A DNA stretch of 64,000 nucleotides, taken from the NCBI RefSeq assembly GCF_000331105.1, contig NC_020054.1:4866555-4930554 (forward strand), given 5' to 3'. This document shows positions 50,428-59,537 of this stretch, piece after piece (the stretch's first letter is position 1; each line of letters begins with the position of its first letter). A program made the translations under genes and the position numbers. This DNA is from Fibrella aestuarina BUZ 2. Its GTDB lineage: Bacteria; Bacteroidota; Bacteroidia; Cytophagales; Spirosomataceae. The notes under the pieces were generated by a model that had not been told where the DNA came from, ran no database searches, and saw nothing but the letters and a program-made list of their open reading frames with translations.

Positions 50428-53196
50428 ATGGATACGACCGAACGGCTCTCCGTCAGCATAGACGGCAACCTCTCCGGCTTTGAGCGGTCTATTGGCCGAG
50501 CAGTGGGTCTGCTGGCGCGGGTCGAAGCGGCCGGTTCACGGGCGGGGCGAGGTTTTGATAATGGGTTCGGTGCTTCGATAACCCGAACGACCCAGCGCGT
50601 CGGCCTGAGCATTGAACAGCTCAACAACCGGCTCGCCCTGCTGACCCAGCGGCGGAATCTCTCATTGGATACGGGCGTTATCGCCCGCACCAATCGGGAA
50701 ATCGACGGGTTGCAGCGGCGCATCAATCAGTTGCAGAACACCGGCCTGTCTACGTCAAGCTCAACAGGTTTTGACTTGTCTGGCTTCATCGGCCCGACGG
50801 CAGCCATCACGGCAGCGACTACCGCTGTCACCGCCCTGAAAGGGGCCCTTAACATTGCCGACGAAATGAACCGGCTCGATGCCGGACTCAAAGCGGTATC
50901 CACCTCCAGTGCGGACTTCGCCCGGATGCAAAGCTTCCTGCGGGGGCTTTCGGATCAGTTGGGCATCAGCTACAGCGCCCTGGCCGACGGCTACAAGGGG
51001 CTAAAGGCGTCGACCAACGGCACGAACCTGCAAGGTGCCGAAACCGAACGGATATTCAGGTCGGTCGTCAACGCGGGCGCCGCCCTCAAGCTCTCGAACG
51101 AAGAGGTGAAAGGGTCACTGCGTGCTCTGACCCAGATGATGAGCACCGGTACGGTGCAGTCCGATGAGTTAAAGAGCGAGTTAGCTTCCCACCTACCCAA
51201 CGCGTTTGGCCTGGCCGCCAAGGCGATGGGCGTTACCACGTCTGAGCTGAGCAAACTGCTTGAGCGGGGCGAGGTGCTGGCTTCCGACATGCTGCCCAAA
51301 CTGGCGACCCAGCTTGAGAAGACCTACGGCAAAAACGCGACGGACAACGTCAACAACCTGACAGGCGCTACCACCCGGTTGACCAACCAGAGTCGGGAAC
51401 TGATTCAGTCTTTCGACAACGCGAGCGGGGCCTCCACGTTCTTTGCTTCTATTGTCAACGGGGCCGCCGATAGCCTGCGGGGTATCCGTCAACTGGTCGA
51501 GGATAAGTCGTGGGCGGTGCTGGCTAATCAATTACTGCGGCTCAAAGACAATCCGGTTTCCCTATTCGTGGGCAACAATGTTCTGACCCAGGCGTCGCTG
51601 GTCGCCAAAGATCGCCAGCAGTTTGCGGGCATGGACCGGACCGCGCAACAGGCCCGCCTTCAGGGGTTAAAAGATTCGATCGAGCAGCGTCGTAGTCAGA
51701 TCACGGACCTTGACAGGGGTAAACTGAAAGATTCGGTCATCAAGCCTAAATTCTACTACGACTTAAAGAAGACCTTAGCGACCGAAGAGGCCTCATTAGC
51801 GGCCCTATTGAGCGACTTCAAAAAGCCATTTAATCAGGTACTATCCAGCCGCACCGCCAACGCCCCGGTCGCCAACCTGCCGAAGCCAGTCACGGATTAC
51901 GTTGATATCTATAAAAAAGACAAGGATCGTTATGACGCGTTGATTCAGAAGCGGGAAGCCCTGCGAGCCTATAACCAGTCGCTTAACGCAGCGGATAGCC
52001 ATGAATTGGCAGCGTTGCAGACGAAGATGGAGCGGGCTAACCCCAAGAAGTACGGCCCTAAGCCTATTGCCCAGTCGATTCGGCAGGACACGACCATCGA
52101 CATTCTCAAACGGATTCAGGGCAACCTGAAGAAGGAAATCGAATCGCTGCTAGCCGACGGGGTTCCTTTTGACCAATTACCAACTCAACTGCTCGATAAC
52201 TACGAAGCGGTGGTCAAAAAGGTAGCTGTCGCCGAGGAGGAAACCAAAAAACTGGAAGAAGCGACCAAACGGCTAGTCACCAAGATAGAGTCACTGAGCC
52301 AACTTAAAATTCGTGGTGGGGCAGGTGCGCCTAAACGAGCCAGCGGGGGGCGTGAAAGTGCCGATGATTCGGCAAATCGGGCCGAATTACTGGGCGTCCC
52401 TACCGTTTCGGCAAGCGGTGACTTTGGTAAATATGGTGCCCATATCAGCACGGTCACGAGTCACATGGACGACTACGTGGCGCAGTACACCGCGAAGCTG
52501 AAACAAAGCAGGGACGCCATCCAAGCCAGCAAGGCGATGTTTACCGACATGGGGACCGGCGCAATTACCGCCCTAAGCGAATCGATCATGCGGGATTTGA
52601 ACGAAGGCAAAGCGCCGTTACAAAACGCATTATCCCTTATATCCGGCATACTGGGCGACTTCATTATGCAGTTAGGACAGACGGTATTGAAAACGGGTAG
52701 TCTGGAATTGCTGGCTGGAGCCTTCCCTGGCCTGCAAGGTTTTTTACTGACGGGGCCGGCCAAGATTGGGGCGGGTCTGGCGCTGATCGCAGGCGGGGCC
52801 GCGCTGAAAACTGCGAAGTTTGCCGAGGGTGGTCACGTCATTGGACAGGGTACGGGTACGTCCGACAGCATTCCGGCTTGGCTGTCAAATGGGGAATATG
52901 TGCTGAAAGCCTCGGCGGTAAACCGGTTAGGCGTAGGCTTTCTGAATCACCTCAACCAGGGGCGGCTTCCCGGCTTAGCAACGGGCGGCCTGGTTGGGGC
53001 CGTGAACACGCCCCAATTCGGAGTTCGGGGCAGTGACGCGTATGAGCGGGCTAATTACCAAATGGCCAAAGGCGAATCGAGCAACAGCCGGTCACAAAAA
53101 CTGGACCTTAAGTTAAGTAGTCAGGTAAGGGGCACTGACTTACAATTGATTCAAGACCGGCAAGCCAGAAAAAACCGTTACTTTGGCCGAGATTAG
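50428..53196 (+). CDS. Phage tail tape measure protein
   Basis: 922 residues. It opens with a typical tape-measure N-terminus (LSVSIDGNLSGFERSIGRAV), then long helical coiled-coil-like regions and the conserved domain AEFNRLDAGL-type EMNRLDAGLKAVSTSSADFARM..FLRGLSD (about 150-300). Near the C-terminus lie a hydrophobic stretch (LISGILGDFIMQLG; GPAKIGAGLALIAGGAAL) and FAEGGHVIGQGTGTSDSIPAWL, usual for such proteins. Tape measures set tail length and help DNA passage. It lies in inverted orientation to the G/GT genes, which normally precede it in phage genomes. Confidence 0.85.
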   Translation: MDTTERLSVSIDGNLSGFERSIGRAVGLLARVEAAGSRAGRGFDNGFGASITRTTQRVGLSIEQLNNRLALLTQRRNLSLDTGVIARTNREIDGLQRRINQLQNTGLSTSSSTGFDLSGFIGPTAAITAATTAVTALKGALNIADEMNRLDAGLKAVSTSSADFARMQSFLRGLSDQLGISYSALADGYKGLKASTNGTNLQGAETERIFRSVVNAGAALKLSNEEVKGSLRALTQMMSTGTVQSDELKSELASHLPNAFGLAAKAMGVTTSELSKLLERGEVLASDMLPKLATQLEKTYGKNATDNVNNLTGATTRLTNQSRELIQSFDNASGASTFFASIVNGAADSLRGIRQLVEDKSWAVLANQLLRLKDNPVSLFVGNNVLTQASLVAKDRQQFAGMDRTAQQARLQGLKDSIEQRRSQITDLDRGKLKDSVIKPKFYYDLKKTLATEEASLAALLSDFKKPFNQVLSSRTANAPVANLPKPVTDYVDIYKKDKDRYDALIQKREALRAYNQSLNAADSHELAALQTKMERANPKKYGPKPIAQSIRQDTTIDILKRIQGNLKKEIESLLADGVPFDQLPTQLLDNYEAVVKKVAVAEEETKKLEEATKRLVTKIESLSQLKIRGGAGAPKRASGGRESADDSANRAELLGVPTVSASGDFGKYGAHISTVTSHMDDYVAQYTAKLKQSRDAIQASKAMFTDMGTGAITALSESIMRDLNEGKAPLQNALSLISGILGDFIMQLGQTVLKTGSLELLAGAFPGLQGFLLTGPAKIGAGLALIAGGAALKTAKFAEGGHVIGQGTGTSDSIPAWLSNGEYVLKASAVNRLGVGFLNHLNQGRLPGLATGGLVGAVNTPQFGVRGSDAYERANYQMAKGESSNSRSQKLDLKLSSQVRGTDLQLIQDRQARKNRYFGRD

Positions 53197-53215
53197 TCCG
53201 GCCATACAGCTTCGA

Positions 53216-53512
53216 TTATACCGTCGTTTTAGCCTTTTGCTTAATCAAGCGATCTAGCATGGCCTCCAGAAATTCATCGGTAACTTCATCGACGCAATCC
53301 AGGCTACTTTGATAAAAACTTGATTCGCTTAGATCAATCGTTTTCTCGACTGCAATGTTGAGGTGCCGTTGGATTGATTCCAGTTTCTGCACAATGACGG
53401 CCTGATTCTGAATAATCACCGCATTATAGGCCATTGTCCGAATCTGCTGGCGATAAAGCAACTCCAGCACTTCTGCCATTGGCAGGTTGATATAATCAGG
53501 TTTGTTGGCCAT
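53216..53512 (-). CDS. Small hypothetical protein between tail genes
   Basis: 98 residues, helical, with a Gln/Ile-rich middle (VIIQNQAVIVQKLESIQRHL) that may form a coiled coil. It lies 52 bases downstream of the T frame and converges on the tape measure gene. No family recognised; probably part of the tail gene block. Confidence 0.55.
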   Translation of the reverse strand: MANKPDYINLPMAEVLELLYRQQIRTMAYNAVIIQNQAVIVQKLESIQRHLNIAVEKTIDLSESSFYQSSLDCVDEVTDEFLEAMLDRLIKQKAKTTV

Positions 53513-53564
53513 TCTTCTGACTTGAATAAATCAATCTACTCTGAGTTAGGGGGGATCAATCTTG

Positions 53565-53987
53565 TTACTCGCCCGTGTTTATACGCGCTGTATGTTCGCG
53601 TATCGCCTCAAAAAAGCCGCTGTCATCCTGTGGAACATCATACCCTTGGCGCTCCATTTCCCGATCAAGGGCGGCAAAGAAGCGATCGTTCTGCTGCGAC
53701 CTGCTTTGACTCGGCTTGTAATGCTGTTCGTCAGAGGGTAGTGGCAACAGTTCGTTTCGACTCTTCTGGTTCTTCGCCTCGACGTTGGTGTTATAGAGCA
53801 GAAATATCAACTCCCGCGTTTGCAACCAGCTTTGTTCACTCGCTCGGTTCGCCTTGCGGGCGTAGCCTTCGAGTTTGAGCTGGTAAATGCCCCAGGTATA
53901 GCCGAAGTAGAACCGGTACACATCCATTCCCAACTCTCCGAGGGCGACGCGACCGATTTCTGCCCACGTTTCACCAACGTCTAGGAC
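53565..53987 (-). CDS. Tail assembly chaperone T domain (GT frameshift product)
   Basis: 140 codons downstream of the slip site, open from a TGA just before it. It has a Met at 53933, but the frame stays open above it, as expected for a frameshift extension. The sequence (DVYRFYFGYTWGIYQLKLEGYARK, then ELIFLLYNTNV) is helical and resembles the T part of lambda-like G/GT chaperones. With a -1 shift at CCCAAAG the full GT protein would run from 54397 to 53565 and have about 277 residues. GT wraps the tape measure and recruits tail tube protein. Confidence 0.7.
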   Translation of the reverse strand, partial: VLDVGETWAEIGRVALGELGMDVYRFYFGYTWGIYQLKLEGYARKANRASEQSWLQTRELIFLLYNTNVEAKNQKSRNELLPLPSDEQHYKPSQSRSQQNDRFFAALDREMERQGYDVPQDDSGFFEAIREHTARINTGE

Positions 53988-54397
53988 TTTGGGATGCTGT
54001 CAGTCGTTTCGGGTTGAGGACCTACGGCGTCCGCTTCTGCTTGTTCGAGGGCTTGCTTCTGGCGTTCAGCCCAGGTGATAAAGTCTTCGCCGACGATAGA
54101 GGAGTAAAACAACATACTCATTTCGTCCTGTTGCTCAGCCGTGAACGTCTGGACAATGTCCGCCGCCTCGTAGGGAGTAATGACTTTGCGATTACCTTGC
54201 TCATAGCCCGCCCGGACCATTTCGATCAGCCCGTTCAACTGGGTGTGCCCGTTGAAATAAGCAACGACGGAGAAAATGGTCGGGTAGGTCTGTGTAGCGA
54301 GATTGAATTGCTTCAAGGCAAAGATGCCGAAGACCAGCTTATGGCCGTTGGCATGGTAGGTACATTGTTCGAGCGTCATCATGGGCCGAAGCTCCAC
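53981..54397 (-). CDS. Tail assembly chaperone G-like protein
   Basis: 138 residues: FGIFALKQFNLATQTYPTIF, then VAYFNGHTQLNGLIEMVRAGYEQGN and VITPYEAADIVQTFTAEQQDEMS, the layout of G-type tail chaperones in Bacteroidota phages. The stop lies three codons after the slippery heptamer that leads into the T frame. Made in excess over GT, it should coat the tape measure during tail assembly. The orientation is opposite to the tape measure gene. Confidence 0.7.
   Translation of the reverse strand: MELRPMMTLEQCTYHANGHKLVFGIFALKQFNLATQTYPTIFSVVAYFNGHTQLNGLIEMVRAGYEQGNRKVITPYEAADIVQTFTAEQQDEMSMLFYSSIVGEDFITWAERQKQALEQAEADAVGPQPETTDSIPKS
53987..53993 (-). promoter_or_regulatory. Programmed -1 frameshift heptamer CCCAAAG
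   Basis: Read on the minus strand in the G frame as C CCA AAG, the X-XXY-YYZ pattern. A -1 shift gives CCC AAA GTC CTA, the open T frame, and avoids the G stop (TAG) one codon later. It is comparable to the lambda G/GT site GGGAAAG. Confidence 0.75.
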
Positions 54398-54861
54398 AAA
54401 GCCATTCGGGTAAAGACTAAATAGAATTTAGTTTCAGTGGGAAAATAATCTCCAGAAAATTGAGCTAATTGGTAGTGGGGCAACTTGTGACTTGTTTTTA
54501 ATTACCCTATTTTGGCCAGAATTGGACATGACCATGCTACTAAGATCAGCTTGGCGGTTAACCCTTATATTTTCCCTTTTCGTGAGCTTTGCCAGGCATA
54601 AGGCAAGTTCATGACGATGAGTGTTTGTGTGTAGATACCTTTTCGGAGCTATGCCTATTTTTGGGTTGTCTACTGTGTATTTAGTGTCTATGGGTGGTAA
54701 CATAGCACCGAACATTGACTTTCCACAAATTCGGCTTACCAGATAGTTTCTTCCCTGTTTACGCAGTTCTCCACATTGATCAGTCCACCTAATATTTATC
54801 AGTTATTCTAGTAAACAATTAATGACTTATCTAGTATCGTCATAACTTAAAATAAAAAATA
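54398..54861. other. Divergent intergenic region
   Basis: 464 bases between the tail chaperone gene and the AT-rich membrane gene. A 93-codon frame at 54434-54715 has no recognisable features and is not called. No promoter or repeat was identified with confidence. Confidence 0.35.
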
Positions 54862-55764
54862 ATGGAAAACGTACCAAGCTACTTTGACAGGCTACTTTGG
54901 TTCTTGTATAGAGTATTTTTTGTATTTCTTTTTCCTTGTGTTTTTCTCGTTGGCTCATATGCAATTCATAGCTATATATATAACAAGGGCTATTACCAAA
55001 GCGTTAACATACAATATTTCTATGAAACAATACAAAAATGGTCATTCTTCAATAAGACTATCATTATTCTAGGAGTATGCTTAATAATGAATCTTATCGT
55101 CGAATCATTTTCTGAATATTTCTTGAATTTTGACGACATAGTAGAAGAAAAGATAGAAGAAGATGGCTTTTATAAAAAATTCAAATCATCAATACAGAAA
55201 AAGATTAAGGAACGTTATAACTCAGAATCAGATGTAACTGCAAACGAGATAAGTTATTTGATGAGATTCAAACTCATGGAGAGATATTTATCATTCAACA
55301 ATTATTACTGGTACTTATACATGAACTATAAGTTATCAATCAATCTTGCCACCTTTTTACTACTATCGCTTTTAATCTATTTACCTATTACACTAAAGGT
55401 GATCTTTGACCTTAACGCTAACACAGTAACCTTTTATTATATTTTGCAACTAATATTAACAAGTTTGCACATCTATTTCAGCAGAATTTTTATGGACAAA
55501 GAACCTGAATACAATAAAAAAGACCCTAAAGTTCAAAAATTAAGCCATAGAAATACGCTCAGAATTATCTTTTTCTTACTTGAGCTTCTAGCAATGATGT
55601 GTTTGTGGTTATTTATAAACACTGGCCATAGCGTAATACTCATATTTTCAGCCAATCTTGCTTTCTATCCGTTATTCTGTTTACTCCTCCGATTTAGTTA
55701 CCACTATAGATCTATTGGCAAAAGTGTTGCAATCGATGCTTACATAAGTTTAGCAGAACAATAA
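54862..55764 (+). CDS. Multi-spanning membrane protein, unknown
   Basis: 300 residues, AT-rich gene. Predicted membrane helices lie near 14-36, 62-80, 152-175, 187-205, 234-254 and 258-276. A charged segment at about 90-140 (EEKIEEDGFYKKFKSSIQKKIK) faces one side. No transporter or enzyme motif is seen. The next gene starts five bases after the stop, so the two form an operon, and the base composition marks a recent arrival. It may be the membrane part of an accessory (defence-type) system, but this is inference. Confidence 0.65.
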   Translation: MENVPSYFDRLLWFLYRVFFVFLFPCVFLVGSYAIHSYIYNKGYYQSVNIQYFYETIQKWSFFNKTIIILGVCLIMNLIVESFSEYFLNFDDIVEEKIEEDGFYKKFKSSIQKKIKERYNSESDVTANEISYLMRFKLMERYLSFNNYYWYLYMNYKLSINLATFLLLSLLIYLPITLKVIFDLNANTVTFYYILQLILTSLHIYFSRIFMDKEPEYNKKDPKVQKLSHRNTLRIIFFLLELLAMMCLWLFINTGHSVILIFSANLAFYPLFCLLLRFSYHYRSIGKSVAIDAYISLAEQ

Positions 55765-55769
55765 TAACA

Positions 55770-56300
55770 ATGAATAACAATGAAAAAGACTTTCTCAAAT
55801 TCTACATGGAACAAACATGGGAAGAAATGAGACATGTTGAGAATTTAAGGGAGAAGGTAACCGTCATAGTAGTCACTGTTTCAACTGCAATTATCGGCTT
55901 TATTATGCAGCAAAAATTTGCGATTGAGACTAAACCACTTATGGGTTTCGTAATTGTACTAGGCATCTTCGGTTCGTTAATGGTATTGAAACTATACCAT
56001 ATACATCAAAGAGATCAGAGAAGACTGGATAAGTGGTATCAATATTATGAAAAAGCTTGTGGTGATAATCCCCAGATTTTACTCTTGAGAGATGAAGCAG
56101 ATGATGAAACGGGAAAATTTTTCTTTCCTATTTCTAAGCTAAAACATCATTACTTTTGGTCATTGATACATCTATTCGTAACAGCTGCGGGTATTTTCTT
56201 CTTACTAACATCGTATCCAGAAAATAAGCCAAAGACATTTGATAGAGCTTCACCAAAAGGCTCAAAGAACTTTAAGGTTGATAGCACTGTGAAGCTATAA
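55770..56300 (+). CDS. Small membrane protein, unknown
   Basis: 176 residues with three likely membrane helices (about 32-48, 58-72 and 131-148), with a charged middle (HIHQRDQRRLDKWYQYYEKA). The arrangement recalls small two- to four-TM effector proteins found next to defence sensors, but no family is recognised. It starts five bases after the upstream membrane gene. Confidence 0.65.
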   Translation: MNNNEKDFLKFYMEQTWEEMRHVENLREKVTVIVVTVSTAIIGFIMQQKFAIETKPLMGFVIVLGIFGSLMVLKLYHIHQRDQRRLDKWYQYYEKACGDNPQILLLRDEADDETGKFFFPISKLKHHYFWSLIHLFVTAAGIFFLLTSYPENKPKTFDRASPKGSKNFKVDSTVKL

Positions 56301-56394
56301 TTTTACATATGATAAGTTCTTTTGATTGCTTCCGATTAGTACGGAGGGTAGCCGACAGTGAGCATACTAAAACTTATCTCTTACTGTAAATGAT

Positions 56395-57555
56395 ATGATA
56401 AGTACAGGTTTAGATTTAGCCATTGCTATCAATATGGCTGAAAATAGAGCAGGCAATGTGCTTAGTAAGGCCGCGTTTAAGCTCACAAAAAACAAATATC
56501 TTAAAAAGCAGTACAATGGATTAAAAGCCAATGTCAAATATGCTTCAAATATTCTAGCCAGAAATGGCGACAGTATAACTATTCACTTAGCTTTTTCAAA
56601 TAAGAATGAAATGAATGCCTATGTTACAAAACTGAGAATGTACAAATCCAGATACTTAATAGTATGTTATGCAGGTTTATATGATTATTGTCATAATTTA
56701 TTCATGTGGTTGATGAGTTCTAATAAATTCTTTCCAATCATCTTTGCAAATCCTAAAGTAGACGTAACTGATGATATTGAAAAGCTATCAAAGTATCTCG
56801 TCATTAATAAGAAAATTGATTTATCAAGATTATCAGTACCTTATATTTTATCAAACTCCGTAAAAGATGACATTTTCACGAAAGGCTCCCGAAATGATTA
56901 TGCTTTGCTTTTGACTAGCATAGCAGTTGAATTTTTATTTTTCCATGAAATGACTCATATTGATCATGGACATATAGATTATTTAAAAAATACAGTTTCT
57001 GGATTTGAAACATTGTACAGTTTAGATGATACTAATACAGCAAGTAATCAATTACATAACGATATTATAGGATTGGAACAGGAAGCTGACCTTGGCGCTG
57101 CCGAATTCTTATTTGATTCTTATTGGGACCTACAATATAAAGGCACACTAATGAAATTATTCGATACATTTTTAACATCAACGGATAATCTTATTTTTAC
57201 AATTTTTTACTCCCTGGTTTGGCTCTTCCACCTTGTTCAGGACTGTAGGGAATACCGTGGATTAGCAAGTAGTAACTGTCACCCTAGCCCTGAATGCCGA
57301 ATACTTTCTGTTTTCCGTATATTCTACGTTCTTTCAAAGAATAAAAATGGAAATCCTGATTTAGTACAAAAACAGTTCGCAGTTGCTATTGAAAATTATC
57401 TAGCTACCTGTGAGGTATCAGGAATAACACCTCATATCAAGCCCAACATTTTCTCGAGTAACTCCCTAGCTTCTCAGGAGTTGATCAGAGTAGAGGAAAC
57501 CCGTCTACGACTTCTCAAGGAATTAAAACCGTATCAATACTCTAGAAAATTCTAG
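56395..57555 (+). CDS. Zinc metallopeptidase-like protein (HExxH)
   Basis: 386 residues. The motif FFHEMTHIDHGH (183-193) gives HExxH zinc ligands, and LEQEADLGAAEFL (228-240) supplies the gluzincin-type third ligand in an ExxAD context, as in M48-like peptidases. No membrane helix is strong. Metallopeptidases in such AT-rich islands can be phage-exclusion effectors (Lit is one example of an HExxH protease), but no specific match to Lit was seen. It is the third same-strand gene of the island, and its 3' end overlaps the convergent gene ending at 57552 by four bases. Confidence 0.7.
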   Translation: MISTGLDLAIAINMAENRAGNVLSKAAFKLTKNKYLKKQYNGLKANVKYASNILARNGDSITIHLAFSNKNEMNAYVTKLRMYKSRYLIVCYAGLYDYCHNLFMWLMSSNKFFPIIFANPKVDVTDDIEKLSKYLVINKKIDLSRLSVPYILSNSVKDDIFTKGSRNDYALLLTSIAVEFLFFHEMTHIDHGHIDYLKNTVSGFETLYSLDDTNTASNQLHNDIIGLEQEADLGAAEFLFDSYWDLQYKGTLMKLFDTFLTSTDNLIFTIFYSLVWLFHLVQDCREYRGLASSNCHPSPECRILSVFRIFYVLSKNKNGNPDLVQKQFAVAIENYLATCEVSGITPHIKPNIFSSNSLASQELIRVEETRLRLLKELKPYQYSRKF

Positions 57556-57899
57556 ATAACTTCACAGTATTTCAGAATTCCGTATTTCACAAGTAACACG
57601 CTTATAAGAACAGCAGAGCCAGGAATTACAATTGGGTTAATGATGGAAACGATTAGGCTAGCAATGTTCACTGACGTATTCAACTCTTCAGACTGCATTA
57701 CCTTGATGAGTTTTTTATTATTACAAATTTTACTTCTAAGTTGGCTTTGATAGGCATCAAATAGAGACTTGCCAACTTCACGCTTTTCCTCTGGCATTTC
57801 TATACCTCGCAAGCCCTGATGTTGAATGGCTAGCTCACCGATTTGTTCATAAATCGTTTCACTGTTAAGCTGCAAAACTTCTTCTACAGAGTGTAGCAT
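57552..57899 (-). CDS. Small protein with C-terminal membrane segment
   Basis: 115 residues. The first 75 are soluble and helical. The C-terminal part (SLIVSIINPIVIPGSAVLISVLLVKYG) forms one or two membrane helices. Tail to tail with the metallopeptidase gene, overlapping by four bases. Unrecognised. Confidence 0.55.
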   Translation of the reverse strand: MLHSVEEVLQLNSETIYEQIGELAIQHQGLRGIEMPEEKREVGKSLFDAYQSQLRSKICNNKKLIKVMQSEELNTSVNIASLIVSIINPIVIPGSAVLISVLLVKYGILKYCEVI

Positions 57900-58095
57900 G
57901 TCTTTTGTTTTTTACGTGAAAGTTTGGCAATAATAAGAAATTACTCATGAGACCTTTGGAAAAACTCGTCTTTCAACTCTAGCCTTATCCAAGGGAGCAT
58001 GTTCGAATTAATTACAAACAGCGACTTTGTAGTTTGAATCCCTGCTCCGTATTTACAAGATTAGTGGCTGATCAATGACAAACTCAGCCAATTTG

Positions 58096-58103
58096 TACTT
58101 TTG
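58096..58103 (+). promoter_or_regulatory. -7 box (TACTTTTG)
   Basis: Matches TAnnTTTG, 27 bases before the ATG at 58130. No clear -33 element. Confidence 0.4.
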
Positions 58104-58129
58104 CATTAAAATTAATCGCTTTGTTTATT

Positions 58130-58606
58130 ATGCCATCTATCGACCTGCGCTTTTTCGCGCCTGAAGACAACGCCAAACCGAAACCCATACGCGAATCAAA
58201 AGCGCCTAAACTCGTAAAGGCTCCCGGCCACATCTCAACGGATGGTAAGCTGGTGCTTCCTCAGAAATCAGTCATACAACTCGGTTTTGACCCATTATCA
58301 ATTCGCTTCAAAATTGGCGCTGAACAAGGCAAACGTAAGATCAAAGTTCTGTATATGATCCCTAGCCAAGAGCAGTCCGGCACATTCACCTTTGCCCAAG
58401 CGGCGAAGAGTTACACACTATCGCTGGGTATACTCCTGAAAAAGAACGGCCTTGATTATGCTACTAAAAAGTACGGCTTCAGCATTGTGCCGTTTAGCTT
58501 CGAAGAGGATGTAACTGGCTACGAGTTACGGTTTGACGAACCCGCCGATAAGCCGGTGTATACGGGTAAGAAACGCGGTCCTAAACCCAAAGCGGTGGTA
58601 GCGTAA
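58130..58606 (+). CDS. Hypothetical protein with AT-hook-like tail
   Basis: 158 residues from ATG 58130 (MPSIDLRFFAPEDN); an ATG three codons upstream is also possible. A basic N-terminus (KPKPIRESKAPKLVKAP) leads to a compact alpha/beta core and a tail KKRGPKPKAVVA that resembles an AT-hook (RGPKP). It is likely a small DNA-associated protein; the family is not known to me. It is monocistronic, followed by a strong hairpin. Confidence 0.6.
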   Translation: MPSIDLRFFAPEDNAKPKPIRESKAPKLVKAPGHISTDGKLVLPQKSVIQLGFDPLSIRFKIGAEQGKRKIKVLYMIPSQEQSGTFTFAQAAKSYTLSLGILLKKNGLDYATKKYGFSIVPFSFEEDVTGYELRFDEPADKPVYTGKKRGPKPKAVVA

Positions 58607-58630
58607 GCCTATGGTTACTACTTACTAGTT

Positions 58631-58673
58631 ATCGCGAAAGAAGCCCGGTTGACTACCGGGCTTCTTTCGCGAT
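58631..58673 (+). terminator. 19-bp perfect hairpin terminator
   Basis: Arms 58631-58649 and 58655-58673, loop TGACT, 24 bases after the stop of the gene at 58130. There are TTTCTTT-type runs within the arms but no T-tract after it. Confidence 0.6.
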
Positions 58674-58720
58674 AAATGAATACGTATTAATAAAAACAAT
58701 TCTGAGTCCAAAGTATACAT

Positions 58721-58733
58721 CAATAGCAATTAT
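58721..58733. promoter_or_regulatory. Half-site of shared dyad
   Basis: CAATAGCAATTAT matches the left arm and flank of the dyads at 18373 and 27592. The right arm is not conserved here. It lies 120 bases before the small gene cluster starting at 58853. Confidence 0.4.
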
Positions 58734-58852
58734 AAGTTTCATATATCATAATTTTGAACTCATATGAAAAATTGTTCAATAGTATTTCATCTGTGAAATC
58801 GTTTGCTATCGCGATCCGAATTGCCGCTGCGTCGTCCACTATCAATAACGCC

Positions 58853-59059
58853 ATGGAATCTACCCCGCTCAAAATTCAAATGCAGCCGCGCGGCGGACCG
58901 TTTCAGTGCACGATCTGGTACTACCTCCTGACTTTCTTCGGCAGGATCGACTCGTACCGGGGCGTGCGGTACTGCCTGAAACGACCACTGGTGCGGTACC
59001 GCCTCGCCCAGAACGGACAACCGCCCGGGCGATGGCACAATCTATACCTCCCTTCTTAA
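58853..59059 (+). CDS. Small hypothetical protein
   Basis: 68 residues from ATG 58853 (MESTPLKIQMQPRGG); the frame is open to 58754, but that part is promoter-like. Basic and Tyr/Arg-rich (YYLLTFFGRIDSYRGVRYCLKR). First of a run of short same-strand genes downstream of the half-site. Confidence 0.45.
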   Translation: MESTPLKIQMQPRGGPFQCTIWYYLLTFFGRIDSYRGVRYCLKRPLVRYRLAQNGQPPGRWHNLYLPS

Positions 59060-59114
59060 TTCAGTGCTCAAGCCCTCCTCTTTTTACACCTCTTTCCAAC
59101 TACTCCATCAACTT

Positions 59115-59423
59115 ATGGGAGCTTTTAAATCATCGATGGACATTCAGCAGTTCATCGCCATCGTCGAGGCCAATCGGAGCATGGGCGACCCGCTGCCTAC
59201 AGCCTACGAACGGGCTGAACGGATTCATGAACACGACAAAATCTGCGGGGGACGGCGTTTCTCCGATTTCGAGGTCTTCGAGCAACGGTACTACCAGATC
59301 CTACGGAAACGGCGACTCGTCGCGGCCAAGGCACGGGAGTCACAACGGGGCAATTTGCCCAGTGCAAAAATTGCAAAAAGCGCAAAAGACGACGAAAGCG
59401 CTTCTGCTTCAGCGGCCATCTAA
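59115..59423 (+). CDS. Small hypothetical protein
   Basis: About 102 residues from ATG 59115; 59064 and 59136 are alternative starts. Helical, with a likely core MDIQQFIAIVEANRSMGDPL and YERAERIHEHDKICGGRRFSDFE, then a Lys/Ala/Ser-rich disordered tail. It resembles short phage-type accessory proteins only in general character. Confidence 0.5.
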   Translation: MGAFKSSMDIQQFIAIVEANRSMGDPLPTAYERAERIHEHDKICGGRRFSDFEVFEQRYYQILRKRRLVAAKARESQRGNLPSAKIAKSAKDDESASASAAI

Positions 59424-59537
59424 CCCATCTCGCCTATGTTGTACAGCCGATTTACGCTGTTTGAACTAGAGAACATGCCAGACGGTGTGGCGTAACAGCG
59501 GGCAAAGCATTGTTTTGTCAGAGACCTGGCTACCCAT

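Noticed and set aside
54434..54715. 93-codon frame upstream of the tail chaperone gene
   Set aside because: No recognisable features and composition not coding-like.
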